Origin: Limnohabitans sp. WS1
Lineage (GTDB): Bacteria > Pseudomonadota > Gammaproteobacteria > Burkholderiales > Burkholderiaceae_C
Length of the DNA stretch: 64,000 bases
Direction: 5' to 3'
Assembly (NCBI RefSeq): GCF_003063265.1
Contig: NZ_NERU01000005.1
Span: 62,001 to 126,000, forward strand
Made by a program: the position numbers and the translations under genes. Below the pieces are notes generated by a model. The model was not told the DNA's origin. It searched no databases and was given only the letters and a program-made list of their open reading frames with translations. Positions 8,508 to 18,652 of this stretch are shown here, piece after piece (position 1 is the first letter of the stretch; the number at the start of each line of letters is the position of its first letter).

Positions 8508-10474
8508 GCGATGACACTCTCTGGATCGGTTTTCATGAAGCCTTTGAATCCACCCTTCTTCAGGTGAATCAGCAACAGCGACACACTGGCCGGCGTGATG
8601 CCCGATATGCGCGAAGCCTGGCCCAGTGTTTCGGGCCGATGTTTGGCCAACTTCTGACGAGCTTCGATCGACAGTGCCGAGACTTTCATGTAGTCCAGAC
8701 TCTCGGGCAGGCGCAGGTGTTCGTAAAACGCAGCCCGCTCCACCTCCCCTTTTTGGCGGTCAATGTAGCCAGAATACTTGGCGGCGATCTCGACCTGCTC
8801 GATCACCGAGGGGCTCAGGTCACCCAGCGTTTCACGTGAAACATCGGCGCTGGCCATGCGCCCACCGTCCAAAGACATCAACGCCGGATAGCTCACATTC
8901 GGTCTGCGCAGCAAGTCGAACAGGTTGTGCTCGTGCTCAATGGCTTTGCCCATCACCCGCTCAGACTCGGCCGCTGGCAAGTTGCGCGGGTTCACCCAGG
9001 TGGATTTCAGTCGCTCTGTTTCACGTGAAACAGCATCGCGTTTGCGGCTGAAGGCGTCCCAACGGGCGTCATCCACCAGACCCATTTGACGGCCCACTTC
9101 GGTCAGGCGAGCATCGGCATTGTCTTCGCGCAACTGCAGGCGGAACTCCGCCCGGCTGGTGAACATGCGGTAAGGCTCTGTCACGCCCTGGGTCACCAGG
9201 TCGTCCACCAGCACACCCAAATAGGCTTGGTCTCGTGCAGGCGTCCAGGCGGCTTCGCCACGGCATTGCAGCGCGGCATTGATGCCCGCAAACAAACCCT
9301 GGGCCGCAGCTTCTTCGTAACCGGTGGTGCCGTTGATCTGCCCCGCAAAGAACAGGCCGTTGATCTGGCGCGTCTCAAAGCTGTTCTTCAGGGCGCGTGG
9401 GTCAAAGTAGTCGTATTCGATGGCGTAGCCAGGGCGCAGGATGTGGCAGTTTTCCAAGCCCTTCATCGAGCGCACCAGGTCGTACTGGATGTCAAACGGC
9501 AGACTGGTCGAGATGCCATTGGGGTAATACTCGTGGGTGGTCAGGCCCTCGGGTTCCAGAAAAATCTGGTGGCTGTCTTTGTCGGCAAAGCGGTTGATCT
9601 TGTCTTCCACGCTGGGGCAGTAACGCGGGCCCACGCCCTCGATCTTGCCGGTGAACATGGGGCTGCGGTCAAAGCCCGAGCGGATGATGTCGTGTGTGCG
9701 CTCGTTGGTGTGGGTGATCCAGCAAGGCACTTGCTGAGGGTGCATGCCTGCATTGCCCATGAAACTGAATACCGGCACCCCACCCTCGGGGTTCATGCCG
9801 CCAGGCACGCCGTCACCGGGCTGCTCGGTGCATTGGCTGAAGTCGATGGTGCGGCCGTCCAAGCGGGGTGGTGTGCCCGTCTTCAGACGTCCTTGCGGCA
9901 GCTTGAGTTCTTTGAGCCGTGCCGACAGACTGACGGCAGGCGGATCACCGGCCCTGCCCGCTGCGTAGTTTTGCAAACCCACATGGATCTTGCCGTCCAA
10001 AAACGTGCCCGCCGTCAGCACCACGGTGCGCGAACGGAAGCGGATGCCGACCTGCGTCACGGCGCCCACCACCCGGTCGCCCTCCACCATCAGGTCGTCC
10101 ACGGCTTGCTGGAAGAGCCACAAATTGGGCTGGTTTTCCAACATGCGGCGAATGGCGGCTTTGTACAAAATGCGGTCAGCCTGGGCGCGGGTGGCGCGCA
10201 CGGCCGGGCCTTTGGAGCTGTTGAGGATGCGGAACTGGATACCGCCCTCGTCGGTGGCCAGCGCCATGGCCCCGCCCAAGGCGTCCACCTCTTTGACCAG
10301 GTGGCCCTTGCCAATGCCACCAATGGACGGGTTGCAGCTCATCTGCCCCAGCGTCTCGATGTTGTGGCTGAGCAAGAGTGTTTTGCTGCCCATGCGGGCG
10401 GCCGCAAGCGCGGCTTCGGTTCCAGCATGGCCACCGCCGACCACGATCACATCGAATTCTTGAGGGTAAAGCAT
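8504..10474 (-). CDS. mnmG: tRNA uridine 5-carboxymethylaminomethyl modification enzyme MnmG (GidA)
   Basis: 656 residues from the ATG at 10474, where the family start [16 protein letters not shown] follows; the frame opens nine codons earlier. MnmG is the FAD- and NADH-dependent partner of MnmE that modifies the wobble uridine of several tRNAs. Visible motifs are the dinucleotide loop [18 protein letters not shown], the first GidA signature [12 protein letters not shown] with its conserved Cys, and the second signature [17 protein letters not shown]. Two parS sites are embedded in the C-terminal third, and each is translated as VSRET. MnmG commonly neighbours rsmG and the par genes near the replication origin. 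Confidence 0.97.
   Translation of the reverse strand: MLYPQEFDVIVVGGGHAGTEAALAAARMGSKTLLLSHNIETLGQMSCNPSIGGIGKGHLVKEVDALGGAMALATDEGGIQFRILNSSKGPAVRATRAQADRILYKAAIRRMLENQPNLWLFQQAVDDLMVEGDRVVGAVTQVGIRFRSRTVVLTAGTFLDGKIHVGLQNYAAGRAGDPPAVSLSARLKELKLPQGRLKTGTPPRLDGRTIDFSQCTEQPGDGVPGGMNPEGGVPVFSFMGNAGMHPQQVPCWITHTNERTHDIIRSGFDRSPMFTGKIEGVGPRYCPSVEDKINRFADKDSHQIFLEPEGLTTHEYYPNGISTSLPFDIQYDLVRSMKGLENCHILRPGYAIEYDYFDPRALKNSFETRQINGLFFAGQINGTTGYEEAAAQGLFAGINAALQCRGEAAWTPARDQAYLGVLVDDLVTQGVTEPYRMFTSRAEFRLQLREDNADARLTEVGRQMGLVDDARWDAFSRKRDAVSRETERLKSTWVNPRNLPAAESERVMGKAIEHEHNLFDLLRRPNVSYPALMSLDGGRMASADVSRETLGDLSPSVIEQVEIAAKYSGYIDRQKGEVERAAFYEHLRLPESLDYMKVSALSIEARQKLAKHRPETLGQASRISGITPASVSLLLIHLKKGGFKGFMKTDPESVIA
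8828..8843. promoter_or_regulatory. parS site (one mismatch) inside mnmG
   Basis: CGTTTCACGTGAAACA matches the parS consensus at 15 of 16 positions (C for T at position 1). In the mnmG frame it encodes VSRET. Confidence 0.8.
9017..9032. promoter_or_regulatory. parS site (perfect) inside mnmG
   Basis: TGTTTCACGTGAAACA, an exact parS, again encoding VSRET in MnmG. It is 189 bp from the other mnmG site. Confidence 0.93.
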
Positions 10475-10765
10475 GAAAAATCCGCCTTGAATGAAGGCCA
10501 AAAAAGGGCGCCGCCTGCGCCGTGGGCCGCCCTGCCACGGGGTCGGCTGAAGCTGCTTATTTTACAGGCAGGTGTCTTTGGCGGGGTCTTTGTTCGCACA
10601 GCCATAAACGGGGTTCAAGCACGACCTCAAGCAGGAGACTGACGCCTCCAAGTTGATGCCTTCTGTGCATGAACCGACAGCCAAACAGCCTTGGACGGCG
10701 CAACATGGGGTGCTCCACAATGCGCAACACCGACAACCCGTCAGTTTCACGAAAGGCATCAAAAC

Positions 10766-12076
10766 ATGGCCAACACACCCGCAAGCAACACAGCCACAAG
10801 CTCCCATGCACTGCCCTCTTATTTAAACCCTGAGCACCTCGGCGCTTGGGGCATTTACCTGCAGCAAGTCGACCGCGTCACGCCCTACTTGGGCAGCTTG
10901 TCGCGCTGGGTCGAAACCCTCAAGCGCCCCAAGCGCGCACTGATCGTGGACGTGCCGATTGAGCTGGACAACGGCACCATGGCCCACTTTGAGGGCTACC
11001 GCGTGCAACACAACACCAGCCGCGGCCCGGGCAAAGGCGGTGTGCGCTTTCACCAAGACGTGACCTTGTCCGAAGTCATGGCCTTGTCGGCCTGGATGTC
11101 GATCAAAAACGCGGCCGTCAACCTGCCGTTTGGCGGGGCCAAGGGCGGCATCCGGGTCGACCCCAAAACCCTGTCACGCGGCGAGCTGGAGCGCCTGACA
11201 CGCCGCTACACCAGCGAGATCGGCATCATCATCGGTCCGACCAAAGACATCCCCGCGCCTGATGTGAACACCAACGAGCAGATCATGGCCTGGATGATGG
11301 ACACCTATTCCATGAACGAAGGTGCCACCGCCTCGGGCGTGGTGACCGGCAAACCCGTTGCCTTGGGCGGTTCTTTGGGCCGACGCGAAGCCACCGGGCG
11401 CGGCGTGTACACCGTGGGCCAAGAGGCTGCACAGCACATCGGGCTGGACATCGGCCAAGCCCGCATCGCGGTGCAAGGCTTTGGCAATGTGGGCGGCATT
11501 GCCGCCAAGCTGTTTGCCCAGGCCGGGGCCACGGTGGTCGCGGTACAGGACCACGGCGGCACGGTTTACAAGGCTGCAGGTCTGGACGTGCCTGCCCTGC
11601 TGCACCACGTCAGCGCGCACGGCAGCGTCCAAGGTTTTGAAGACGGCGACACCCTGCCCGATGCGCAGTTCTGGGGCGTGGATTGTGACATCCTGATTCC
11701 CGCCGCGCTGGAGCAACAAATCACCGCCGCCAATGCCCACCTCATCCAGGCCCGCATGGTGATCGAAGGCGCCAACGGCCCCACCACACCCGAGGCCGAC
11801 GACATCCTGCACGAGCGGGGCATCCTGGTCGTGCCCGACGTGATCGCCAACGCCGGGGGCGTCACCGTCAGTTACTTTGAATGGGTGCAGGATTTTTCCA
11901 GCTTCTTCTGGAGCGAAGACGAGATCAACGCCCGCCTGGTGCGCATCATGCGCGAAGCCTTTGCCGCCATCTGGCAAGTGGCCGACGAGCACCGGGTGAG
12001 TCTGCGCACTGCCACGTTCATTGTGGCGTGCACGCGCATCTTGCAAGCGCGTGAGCTGCGGGGTTTGTACCCCTGA
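10766..12076 (+). CDS. Glu/Leu/Phe/Val dehydrogenase family (glutamate dehydrogenase-like)
   Basis: 436 residues from the ATG at 10766, with GAAAGG nine bases upstream; a TTG start earlier would add 25 residues unlike the family. The catalytic-lysine region reads [14 protein letters not shown], preceded by [27 protein letters not shown] and the NAD(P)-binding loop GFGNVGG follow. The enzyme interconverts glutamate and 2-oxoglutarate plus ammonia. Length and the single dinucleotide domain fit the hexameric 45-kDa class. It stands alone between mnmG (divergent, 291 bp away, nothing recognised in the gap) and an Lrp-type regulator that is convergent with it. Glutamate is more likely than branched-chain substrates, but this cannot be settled by eye. 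Confidence 0.92.
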   Translation: MANTPASNTATSSHALPSYLNPEHLGAWGIYLQQVDRVTPYLGSLSRWVETLKRPKRALIVDVPIELDNGTMAHFEGYRVQHNTSRGPGKGGVRFHQDVTLSEVMALSAWMSIKNAAVNLPFGGAKGGIRVDPKTLSRGELERLTRRYTSEIGIIIGPTKDIPAPDVNTNEQIMAWMMDTYSMNEGATASGVVTGKPVALGGSLGRREATGRGVYTVGQEAAQHIGLDIGQARIAVQGFGNVGGIAAKLFAQAGATVVAVQDHGGTVYKAAGLDVPALLHHVSAHGSVQGFEDGDTLPDAQFWGVDCDILIPAALEQQITAANAHLIQARMVIEGANGPTTPEADDILHERGILVVPDVIANAGGVTVSYFEWVQDFSSFFWSEDEINARLVRIMREAFAAIWQVADEHRVSLRTATFIVACTRILQARELRGLYP

Positions 12077-12135
12077 GAAGCGGCGGCTGATCACAGGCCC
12101 GGGCTCGCTTGGGAGCTGCTGACCACCCCGAGACC

Positions 12136-12645
12136 TCAGGTCTTCAAAGGCAAGGCCCCAGCGGCCTTGACCTCGCCCAATGAAAAGCTGGTGTGCAGGT
12201 CTTTCACATTGGGCAGGTTGATCAGCACATCGCGGGCGAACTGGCTGAAACTGTTCAGGTCCTTGCTGACCACCTGCAGCTCAAAGGTGCCGGTGCCACT
12301 GATGTAGTGGCACGACACCACTTCAGGGATTTTGAGGATGGCTTCCTCCAGTTGGCGCGTGATGTCGCCCCGGTTGCGCTCGGCGTCCAGCCGCACAAAG
12401 GCCAACACATCCAAGCCCACTTTCTGGCGGTCAATTTCGGCACGGTAGCCTTGGATGACGCCCGACTCTTCGAGCGCCCGCACCCGGCGCCAGCACGGCG
12501 CGGCCGACAAACCCACCCGCTGCGCCAACTCCGCATTGGTCAGGCGGCCATTGGTTTGCAGTTCGTTCAATATCGCCCAGTCGAATTTGTCCAGTGTTTC
12601 CAAAATACGCCTCTTTGAGCAAGATTCTTTCAAATCATAGGGCAA
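12136..12645 (-). CDS. Lrp/AsnC family transcriptional regulator
   Basis: 169 residues from an ATG at 12645; a TTG 14 codons in would give the shorter family N-terminus, so the start is uncertain. The N-terminal helix-turn-helix (LDKFDWAILNELQ ... NAELAQRVGLSAAPCWRRVRALEE) is followed by the RAM ligand domain, including VSCHYISGTGTFELQVV. Members form octamers that sense amino acids. It is divergent from the indolepyruvate oxidoreductase (77 bp between starts) and convergent with the glutamate-type dehydrogenase, so amino-acid-responsive control of the oxidoreductase is the natural guess. Confidence 0.92.
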   Translation of the reverse strand: MPYDLKESCSKRRILETLDKFDWAILNELQTNGRLTNAELAQRVGLSAAPCWRRVRALEESGVIQGYRAEIDRQKVGLDVLAFVRLDAERNRGDITRQLEEAILKIPEVVSCHYISGTGTFELQVVSKDLNSFSQFARDVLINLPNVKDLHTSFSLGEVKAAGALPLKT

Positions 12646-12722
12646 ATCCTGTCACCGAAAGCAAGCACATGTCTGCAGGGGCGTCCTACACTGTGCACTC
12701 CATTTCAGACGCAGGACAAACC

Positions 12723-15700
12723 ATGAACGCCCCCTTGCCCGAATCGATTCGTCAGGCTTTAGAGACGGTGACGCTGGACGACAAATACTGCCTCGATGTG
12801 GGCCGTGCCTTCATGAGCGGCGTGCAAGCCTTGGTCAAGCTGCCCATGCTGCAGCGCCAACGCGACGCCTTGCAGGGCAAAAACACGGCCGGCTTCATCA
12901 GCGGTTACCGGGGTTCGCCCCTGGGCAGTTACGACCAATCGCTGTGGAAAGCCAAGGACCACCTCAAGGCCCAGCACATCGTGTTCCAGCCCGGTGTGAA
13001 CGAAGAGCTGGCCGCCACCGCCTTGTGGGGCACCCAGCAACTGGGTTTTGCGCCCCCGGGCACCAACAAATTCGATGGCGTGTTCGGCATCTGGTACGGC
13101 AAAGGCCCCGGCGTAGACCGCTGCTCGGACGTGTTCAAACACGCCAACATGGCGGGCACCACCCCTTGGGGCGGCGTGTTGGCCGTGGCGGGCGATGACC
13201 ATGTGGCCAAAAGCTCCACCGCTGCGCACCAGAGCGACCACATCTTCAAAGCCTGCGGCCTGCCTGTTTTCTTCCCAGCCAGCGTGCAAGACATCCTGGA
13301 CCAGGGCTTGCACGCCTTGGCCCTGAGCCGCTTTGCAGGCATTTGGTCGGGCATGAAGACGATTCAGGAAATCGTCGAGTCCAGTGCCACCGCGCACATC
13401 GACCCCGAGCGCGTGCAAATCGTGCTGCCCGAATTTGTGATGCCGCCCGGCGGCGTGCACATCCGCTGGCCCGACACAGCGCTGGAGCAAGAAGCGCGTT
13501 TGTTTGATTACAAGTGGTATGCAGCCCTCGCCTACATCCGCGCCAACAAGCTCAACCACAACGTCATCCAAGGACCGAATGACCGCTTCGGCCTGATCGC
13601 CAGCGGCAAAGCCTACAACGACACCCGCCAGGCCCTGCTCGACCTGGGTCTGGACGACGCCACCTGCCAACGCCTGGGCATCCGGGTGCACAAAGTGGGT
13701 GTGGTCTGGCCCCTCGAATCGCACACCACCCGCGAATTTGCCACCGGGCTGCGCGAGATTTTGGTGGTCGAAGAAAAACGCCAGGTCATCGAATACCAAC
13801 TCAAAGAAGAGCTCTACAACTGGCGCGATGACATGCGCCCCACCATCGTGGGCAAATTCGACGAAGCCGAGGGCGACACCTCCGGCGGCGAATGGTCAAC
13901 GGCCAATCCGACAGAGCGCACCTTGCTGCGGGCCAACGCCGATTTGACACCCGCCTTGATTGCACGGGCCATTGCCAAGCGGCTGAAAAAGCTGGGCGTG
14001 GATGCCGACACCACCGCACGCATCGACGCTCACCTGGCTGTGCTGGACGCCAAAGAAAAGTCCTTGCAAACCCTGACCTTGGGTGCTGCCACCGAACGCA
14101 CGCCCTGGTTTTGCTCCGGCTGCCCCCACAACACCTCCACCAAGGTGCCCGAAGGCTCACGCGCCATGGCAGGCATCGGCTGCCACTTCATGAGCCTCTG
14201 GATGGACCGCAGCACGACGGGATTCACCCAGATGGGCGGCGAAGGCGTGCCATGGAGTGGCCAACAACCCTTTTGCACCGACCAGCACATTTTTGCCAAC
14301 ATCGGTGACGGTACCTATTTCCACAGCGGCATTTTGGCCGTGCGCCAGAGCGTGGCCTCGGGTGTGAACATCACCTACAAAATTTTGTACAACGATGCCG
14401 TCGCCATGACGGGCGGCCAGCAAGTGGGTGAACGCCCCGAAGGCCACAGCGTGGTGCAGATCGCCATGAGCATGAAGGCCGAAGGTGCTCAACGCATCGT
14501 GGTGGTGACCGACGAGCCCGAAAAATACGAAGGCGTGGCTTTGGTCGATGGCGTGCGTGTGTTCCACCGCGATGAACTCGACCGCATCCAGCGCGAAATG
14601 CGTGAAGTCAAAGGCACCACCGTCATCATTTACGACCAGACCTGCGCCACCGAAAAACGCCGCCGCCGCAAGCGCGGCACCATGGTCGACCCTGCCGTGC
14701 GCATGATGATCAACGAAGAAGTGTGCGAAGGCTGTGGCGACTGCGGCGTACAGTCCAACTGCCTGTCGGTGGAACCGCTTGAGACGCCCCTGGGCCGCAA
14801 GCGCACCATCAACCAAAGCACCTGCAACAAGGACACCAGCTGCCTCAAAGGCTTTTGCCCCAGCTTTGTCACGGTGGAGGGCGGCACGTTCAAAAAGAAA
14901 GCCACATCGACTGCCCCGGCCATCCAGCCAGCCAGCCTGGGCGCACTGCCCGAACCCACCTTGCCCACCATCCACGAGCCTTGGGGCATGGTGGTGGCGG
15001 GTGTGGGCGGCACGGGTGTCATCACCATTGGTCAGTTGCTGGGCATGGCCGCGCACATGGAGGGCAAAGGCATCGTCACGCAAGACTCGGCAGGCTTGGC
15101 GCAAAAAGGCGGTGCCACATGGAGCCACATTTTGGTGGCCAACAGCCAAGACGAGATCCGCACCACCCGCGTGAGCATGGCCGCAGCCGACCTCATCATC
15201 GGTTGTGACCCGATCGTGAGTGCTTCCAAAGAAACCACTTTGCGCATGCGCGCTGGCCGCACCCATGTGGCCCTGAACAGCAACAGCACACCCACTGCCG
15301 CGTTTGTGAAAAACGGCAACTGGCAAAACCCGGCCGAACAATGCGTGGCCGAAATCACGGCGCAAGTCGGCGTGGATGGCGTAGGCGCTTTTGACGCCGA
15401 TGCCCTGGCCAAACAACTCATGGGCGACACGATTTACGTGAACCCCATGATCCTGGGTTACGCATGGCAAAAGGGTTGGGTGCCTTTGCGCCGCGAGTCT
15501 TTGGTGCGGGCCATCGAGCTCAACGACGTGCAGGTTAAAAACAACTTGGCCGCTTTTGAGTGGGGTCGCCACGCCGCGCACCAGCCCGATGCGTTGATGA
15601 AAACCATCCAGCCCTCACAAGTCATCCAGTTCAAAAAACGCGAGTCCTTGGAAGATTTGATCGCCGACCGCATGACGCGCCTGACCGATTACCAGGACAA

Positions 15701-16259
15701 AGCGTATGCCCTGCTCTACCAAGGCATCGTGGGGCGTGTGCAAGCGGCCGAAGCCCCGCTGGGCAAAACACTTTTGAGCGACACCGTGGCCCGGCAGCTG
15801 TACCGCTTGATGGCCTACAAGGACGAGTACGAAGTGGCCCGCCTGCACACCCAAACCGGCTTTGTGGAACGCATCCAAAACAGTTTTGAAGGCGACTTCA
15901 AAGTCCACTACCACCTGGCCCCACCGCTTTGGTCCAAGCGCAACAGCCAAGGCGAACTGGTCAAACGCAAGTTCGGCCCCATCATGCTGACGGGCTTCAA
16001 GGTGCTGGCCAAACTCAAAGGTCTGCGCGGCACCAAGCTGGATTACTTTGGCAAAACCGAAGAGCGTCAGACTGAACGCGCCTTGATCCGTGAGTACATG
16101 CAGCACATTGAAGCTGTGCTGAACAATTTGAGCGCCGAATCACATGCGCATGCGGTCAGCGTGGCACGGGTGCCGGAAAACATCAAAGGGTTTGGTCACG
16201 TCAAAGAGCGCAACATCCGAGCAGCACGCAGCCTGTGGGCGTCGCTTGTCAAAGATTGA
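12723..16259 (+). CDS. Indolepyruvate ferredoxin oxidoreductase, fused alpha-beta form
   Basis: 1178 residues from the ATG at 12723. The fused enzyme oxidatively decarboxylates arylpyruvates, formed by transamination of aromatic amino acids, to aryl-acetyl-CoA, passing electrons to ferredoxin. The N-terminal half has pyruvate-oxidoreductase features (FISGYRGSPLGSYD) and a thiamine-diphosphate region (GIGCHFMSLW ... FANIGDGTYFHSG). An iron-sulfur segment at about 14725-14870 carries CEGCGDCG and further Cys pairs (TCNKDTSCLKGFC). The C-terminal gamma-type domain begins at VVAGVGGTGVIT. The frame extends upstream of this start, but the upstream part overlaps the divergent regulator and lacks family sequence. 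Confidence 0.95.
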   Translation: MNAPLPESIRQALETVTLDDKYCLDVGRAFMSGVQALVKLPMLQRQRDALQGKNTAGFISGYRGSPLGSYDQSLWKAKDHLKAQHIVFQPGVNEELAATALWGTQQLGFAPPGTNKFDGVFGIWYGKGPGVDRCSDVFKHANMAGTTPWGGVLAVAGDDHVAKSSTAAHQSDHIFKACGLPVFFPASVQDILDQGLHALALSRFAGIWSGMKTIQEIVESSATAHIDPERVQIVLPEFVMPPGGVHIRWPDTALEQEARLFDYKWYAALAYIRANKLNHNVIQGPNDRFGLIASGKAYNDTRQALLDLGLDDATCQRLGIRVHKVGVVWPLESHTTREFATGLREILVVEEKRQVIEYQLKEELYNWRDDMRPTIVGKFDEAEGDTSGGEWSTANPTERTLLRANADLTPALIARAIAKRLKKLGVDADTTARIDAHLAVLDAKEKSLQTLTLGAATERTPWFCSGCPHNTSTKVPEGSRAMAGIGCHFMSLWMDRSTTGFTQMGGEGVPWSGQQPFCTDQHIFANIGDGTYFHSGILAVRQSVASGVNITYKILYNDAVAMTGGQQVGERPEGHSVVQIAMSMKAEGAQRIVVVTDEPEKYEGVALVDGVRVFHRDELDRIQREMREVKGTTVIIYDQTCATEKRRRRKRGTMVDPAVRMMINEEVCEGCGDCGVQSNCLSVEPLETPLGRKRTINQSTCNKDTSCLKGFCPSFVTVEGGTFKKKATSTAPAIQPASLGALPEPTLPTIHEPWGMVVAGVGGTGVITIGQLLGMAAHMEGKGIVTQDSAGLAQKGGATWSHILVANSQDEIRTTRVSMAAADLIIGCDPIVSASKETTLRMRAGRTHVALNSNSTPTAAFVKNGNWQNPAEQCVAEITAQVGVDGVGAFDADALAKQLMGDTIYVNPMILGYAWQKGWVPLRRESLVRAIELNDVQVKNNLAAFEWGRHAAHQPDALMKTIQPSQVIQFKKRESLEDLIADRMTRLTDYQDKAYALLYQGIVGRVQAAEAPLGKTLLSDTVARQLYRLMAYKDEYEVARLHTQTGFVERIQNSFEGDFKVHYHLAPPLWSKRNSQGELVKRKFGPIMLTGFKVLAKLKGLRGTKLDYFGKTEERQTERALIREYMQHIEAVLNNLSAESHAHAVSVARVPENIKGFGHVKERNIRAARSLWASLVKD

Positions 16260-16266
16260 TTGAACA

Positions 16267-16289
16267 CCCCATTGCCTTGGGCAATGGGG
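16267..16289. terminator. Hairpin between convergent genes
   Basis: A perfect 10-bp stem (CCCCATTGCC / GGCAATGGGG) with a TTG loop sits between the oxidoreductase stop and the minE stop. It has no clear T-run on either side, so it may be a bidirectional hairpin terminator or a 3'-end stabiliser. Confidence 0.6.
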
Positions 16290-16294
16290 GATCT

Positions 16295-16555
16295 TCAGCG
16301 CGATTCTGGCAATTCAATCTTGACTTCAAGGACTTCAAGGTTGTCTTGCCGCTCAAGATTGACCTTGATGTCTTCGATGTTGATTTTGATGTATTTGCTG
16401 ATCACCGCCACCAACTCGCGCTGTAAGTCCGGCAGGTAATCGGGTTCAGAGGCATTGCGGCCGCTGCGTTCGTGGGCCAGAATGATTTGCAAACGCTCTC
16501 TGGCCACATTGGCGGTTTGCTTCTTTTCGCCCAAGAGGAAGGAAAGCAAAGACAT
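16295..16555 (-). CDS. minE: Cell division topological specificity factor MinE
   Basis: 86 residues. The N-terminal [28 protein letters not shown] is the MinD-stimulating and membrane-targeting part (here in two conserved pieces, SLLSFLLG and [13 protein letters not shown]). The C-terminal topological-specificity domain includes [17 protein letters not shown]. MinE triggers MinD ATPase and drives the pole-to-pole oscillation that keeps MinC away from mid-cell. It is last in minCDE, 3 bp after minD. Confidence 0.97.
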   Translation of the reverse strand: MSLLSFLLGEKKQTANVARERLQIILAHERSGRNASEPDYLPDLQRELVAVISKYIKINIEDIKVNLERQDNLEVLEVKIELPESR

Positions 16556-16558
16556 GGT

Positions 16559-17374
16559 TTATTTGCCTCCAAACAAACGCTTGAAGAAGCCTGCTTTTTC
16601 TGCATCAACGAAGCGCATGGGTTTGTCTTCACCGAGAAAGCGTTCGATCACATCCTTGTAAGCTTCGGCCACATCGGTACTGGCCAAATGGATCACGGGC
16701 GTGCCCTGGTTGGAAGCCTGAAGCACGTTTTCGCTTTCTGGAATCACGCCAATCAAAGGAATGCGCAAAATGTCCTGGATGTCCTGCAAAGACAACATCT
16801 GACCTTCTTCCACGCGATGCGGGTTGTAGCGGGTGATGAGCAAATGTTCCTTGACGGGCTCAGCACCTTCAATGGCGCGTTGCGTCTTGCTGCCCAACAT
16901 GCCCAAAATGCGGTCCGAATCGCGCACCGAAGACACCTCAGGGTTGGTCACCACCAAAGCCTCATCGGCAAAATGCATGGCCATCAAAGCACCCGTTTCG
17001 ATGCCCGCAGGCGAATCGCAAACAATGAAGTCAAAACCCATGGCACTGAGGTCTTTCAAAACCTTCTCAACACCTTCTTGAGACAAGGCATCTTTGTCAC
17101 GAGTTTGTGAGGCGGCAAGCACAAAAAGGTTTTCACATTGCTTGTCTTTGATCAAGGCTTGATTAAGGTTGGCTTCACCTTGAATCACATTGATCAGGTC
17201 ATACACCACCCGACGCTCACACCCCATGATGAGGTCCAGATTGCGCAAACCGACATCGAAATCGATGACGGCTGTTTTAAAGCCTTTCATCGCCAAACCG
17301 GTTGAAAAACTTGCACTGGTCGTGGTTTTGCCCACGCCGCCTTTGCCAGATGTCACAACAACAATTTTTGTCAT
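16559..17374 (-). CDS. minD: Septum site-determining ATPase MinD
   Basis: 271 residues. The deviant Walker A motif GKGGVGKTTTS begins at residue 10, and VIDFDVGLRNLD and DFIVCDSPAGIE are also present. The C-terminal amphipathic membrane-targeting helix is visible as AGFFKRLFGGK. ATP-bound MinD dimerises on the membrane and recruits MinC. The gene is 29 bp downstream of minC and 3 bp upstream of minE. Confidence 0.98.
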   Translation of the reverse strand: MTKIVVVTSGKGGVGKTTTSASFSTGLAMKGFKTAVIDFDVGLRNLDLIMGCERRVVYDLINVIQGEANLNQALIKDKQCENLFVLAASQTRDKDALSQEGVEKVLKDLSAMGFDFIVCDSPAGIETGALMAMHFADEALVVTNPEVSSVRDSDRILGMLGSKTQRAIEGAEPVKEHLLITRYNPHRVEEGQMLSLQDIQDILRIPLIGVIPESENVLQASNQGTPVIHLASTDVAEAYKDVIERFLGEDKPMRFVDAEKAGFFKRLFGGK

Positions 17375-17403
17375 GGTTTAACTTTCTAAGACCAAATAAA
17401 GAA

Positions 17404-18168
17404 TCAGGATTTGAGAGCTGAAATCAACAATTTGTCACCTTCCGGCCCCGTTTGAAGACAAACATGGGCGGCTTTGCCAAGCACATCGTTGGGCAGTGCA
17501 TTTTCACTGGTGCGGTAAACGCCGGCAATGGACAACAATTCGGGTTCCATGATCTGGGCAAAAATGCGGGCCTGCGTATCACCCCGAGCGCCAGCAATGG
17601 CTTTGCCTCTCAAAGTGGCATACACATGCACATGGCCATCGGCAATGACCTCGGCACCCGGGTTAACCATCGCCAACATCACCAAGTCACGTCCCTTGGC
17701 ATAGACCTGCTGGCCAGAACGCAAGGGTTTATCAATCACCAATGCGCCCAATGGCAAGACAGGTGCTTGCAAAACAGGCGGTGCAAGGGGTTCAGGCTCA
17801 GCAAGGGGCATGGAGCGCTTCACACGGGCATCGGAAGCATTGACCAAGCCCAGACCCTTGGCCAAGTCCAAAAGGGCAGTATCTGCGCCTTTGATGCCCA
17901 GTGGCATCAAACTGTGTTGACGCAAAACACCCATCAGGGCCGAAAGGTCCAAAGATTGCAGGGTGTTGTCTTGCGAAGCAGACAGGCCACTCAGGTCAAT
18001 GATCACGGGTTCGTTGTCAAAAAACCCGGGGCTTTCCGCCAATTGACGCGCCAAAGCCTGAGAAACCTTGTGGATGTCAGTGGTTTTGAGCAGCAAAGCC
18101 ACCAAAGGCAAATCAGCGCTTTTGATGTCGTAACAGTGCAGGAGGGGATCTTCTGAAACGAGCGCCAT
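17404..18168 (-). CDS. minC: Septum site-determining protein MinC
   Basis: 254 residues from the ATG at 18168; a TTG nine codons earlier is possible. The N-terminal FtsZ-antagonist domain covers about 1-110. A proline-rich linker (EPEPLAPPVLQAP) leads to the C-terminal beta-helix domain with RSGQQVYAKGRDLVML and DGHVHVYATLRGKAIAGARGD, the MinD-binding part. It is first in minCDE. Its upstream region is the DnaA-box module A, so its promoter lies within or next to that module. Confidence 0.95.
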   Translation of the reverse strand: MALVSEDPLLHCYDIKSADLPLVALLLKTTDIHKVSQALARQLAESPGFFDNEPVIIDLSGLSASQDNTLQSLDLSALMGVLRQHSLMPLGIKGADTALLDLAKGLGLVNASDARVKRSMPLAEPEPLAPPVLQAPVLPLGALVIDKPLRSGQQVYAKGRDLVMLAMVNPGAEVIADGHVHVYATLRGKAIAGARGDTQARIFAQIMEPELLSIAGVYRTSENALPNDVLGKAAHVCLQTGPEGDKLLISALKS

Positions 18169-18237
18169 GGTCACATCAAGGTGCAAAAGACACAAATTTT
18201 AACAGTGCCTGCGTTTTTTGTTATCTTTCTATGGATT

Positions 18238-18435
18238 TATATCTTTAATTAGTCATAGTAGATAAGGATCGCCTTCATCTGTGGATAAAGATGCTTTATC
18301 CAATGATGACAGTCACTTATCAAGGTTTGCCGCTTGTGGGTGAGTGCGATTTTTGACTGTCGTGGATTCATGAACAACTTTTCAGACAGAGACCAAGCTG
18401 TGGATAAGTCATGGTTTGTTCATTTTTTATCCACA
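18238..18435 (+). other. DnaA-box module A (three perfect DnaA boxes)
   Basis: Between minC and the DUF2788 gene. Perfect TTATCCACA boxes lie at 18280-18288 (reverse), 18399-18407 (reverse) and 18427-18435 (forward). A 30-bp motif at 18238-18267 starts TATATCTTTAATTAGTC and is followed after 12 bp by the first box. TTCATGAACAACTTT is at 18367-18381. All of these recur in inverted order at 23959-24156 with the same spacings (119 and 28 bp between boxes). It could be a DnaA-regulated promoter for minCDE, a DnaA-titrating site, or half of a two-part origin. No very AT-rich tract adjoins this copy. Confidence 0.8.
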
Positions 18436-18442
18436 GGTTTTT

Positions 18443-18652
18443 TCACTGATCAATCAGCCATTGAATGACACCTTTGGCCACAAAACCCAACATACCAAAG
18501 GCCAAACCCAAAAAGATCACGAAAGTTCCGAATTTTCCTGCTTTGGATTCCCAAGCCAACTGTCCGATGATGAACAGCATGTAGAGCATGAAAGCGCCCA
18601 CACCAATCGTCAAACCAAACCAGGCAAATTGTTCTTCTGAAAATGACCACAT
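18443..18652 (-). CDS. Small membrane protein, DUF2788 family
   Basis: 69 residues from the ATG at 18652, which overlaps the preceding stop as TGATG. Two membrane segments are visible (about 10-32 and 43-65), separated by a short ESKAGK loop. It matches what I know of the DUF2788 family of small inner-membrane proteins; function unknown. It is probably cotranscribed with the DUF2189 gene. Its stop codon is 7 bp from the third DnaA box of module A. Confidence 0.8.
   Translation of the reverse strand: MWSFSEEQFAWFGLTIGVGAFMLYMLFIIGQLAWESKAGKFGTFVIFLGLAFGMLGFVAKGVIQWLIDQ

Noticed and set aside
10557..10811. Small Cys-rich minus-strand frames upstream of the glutamate-type dehydrogenase.
   Set aside because: Two overlapping frames compete, neither has a convincing start, and the DNA overlaps the dehydrogenase's leader.
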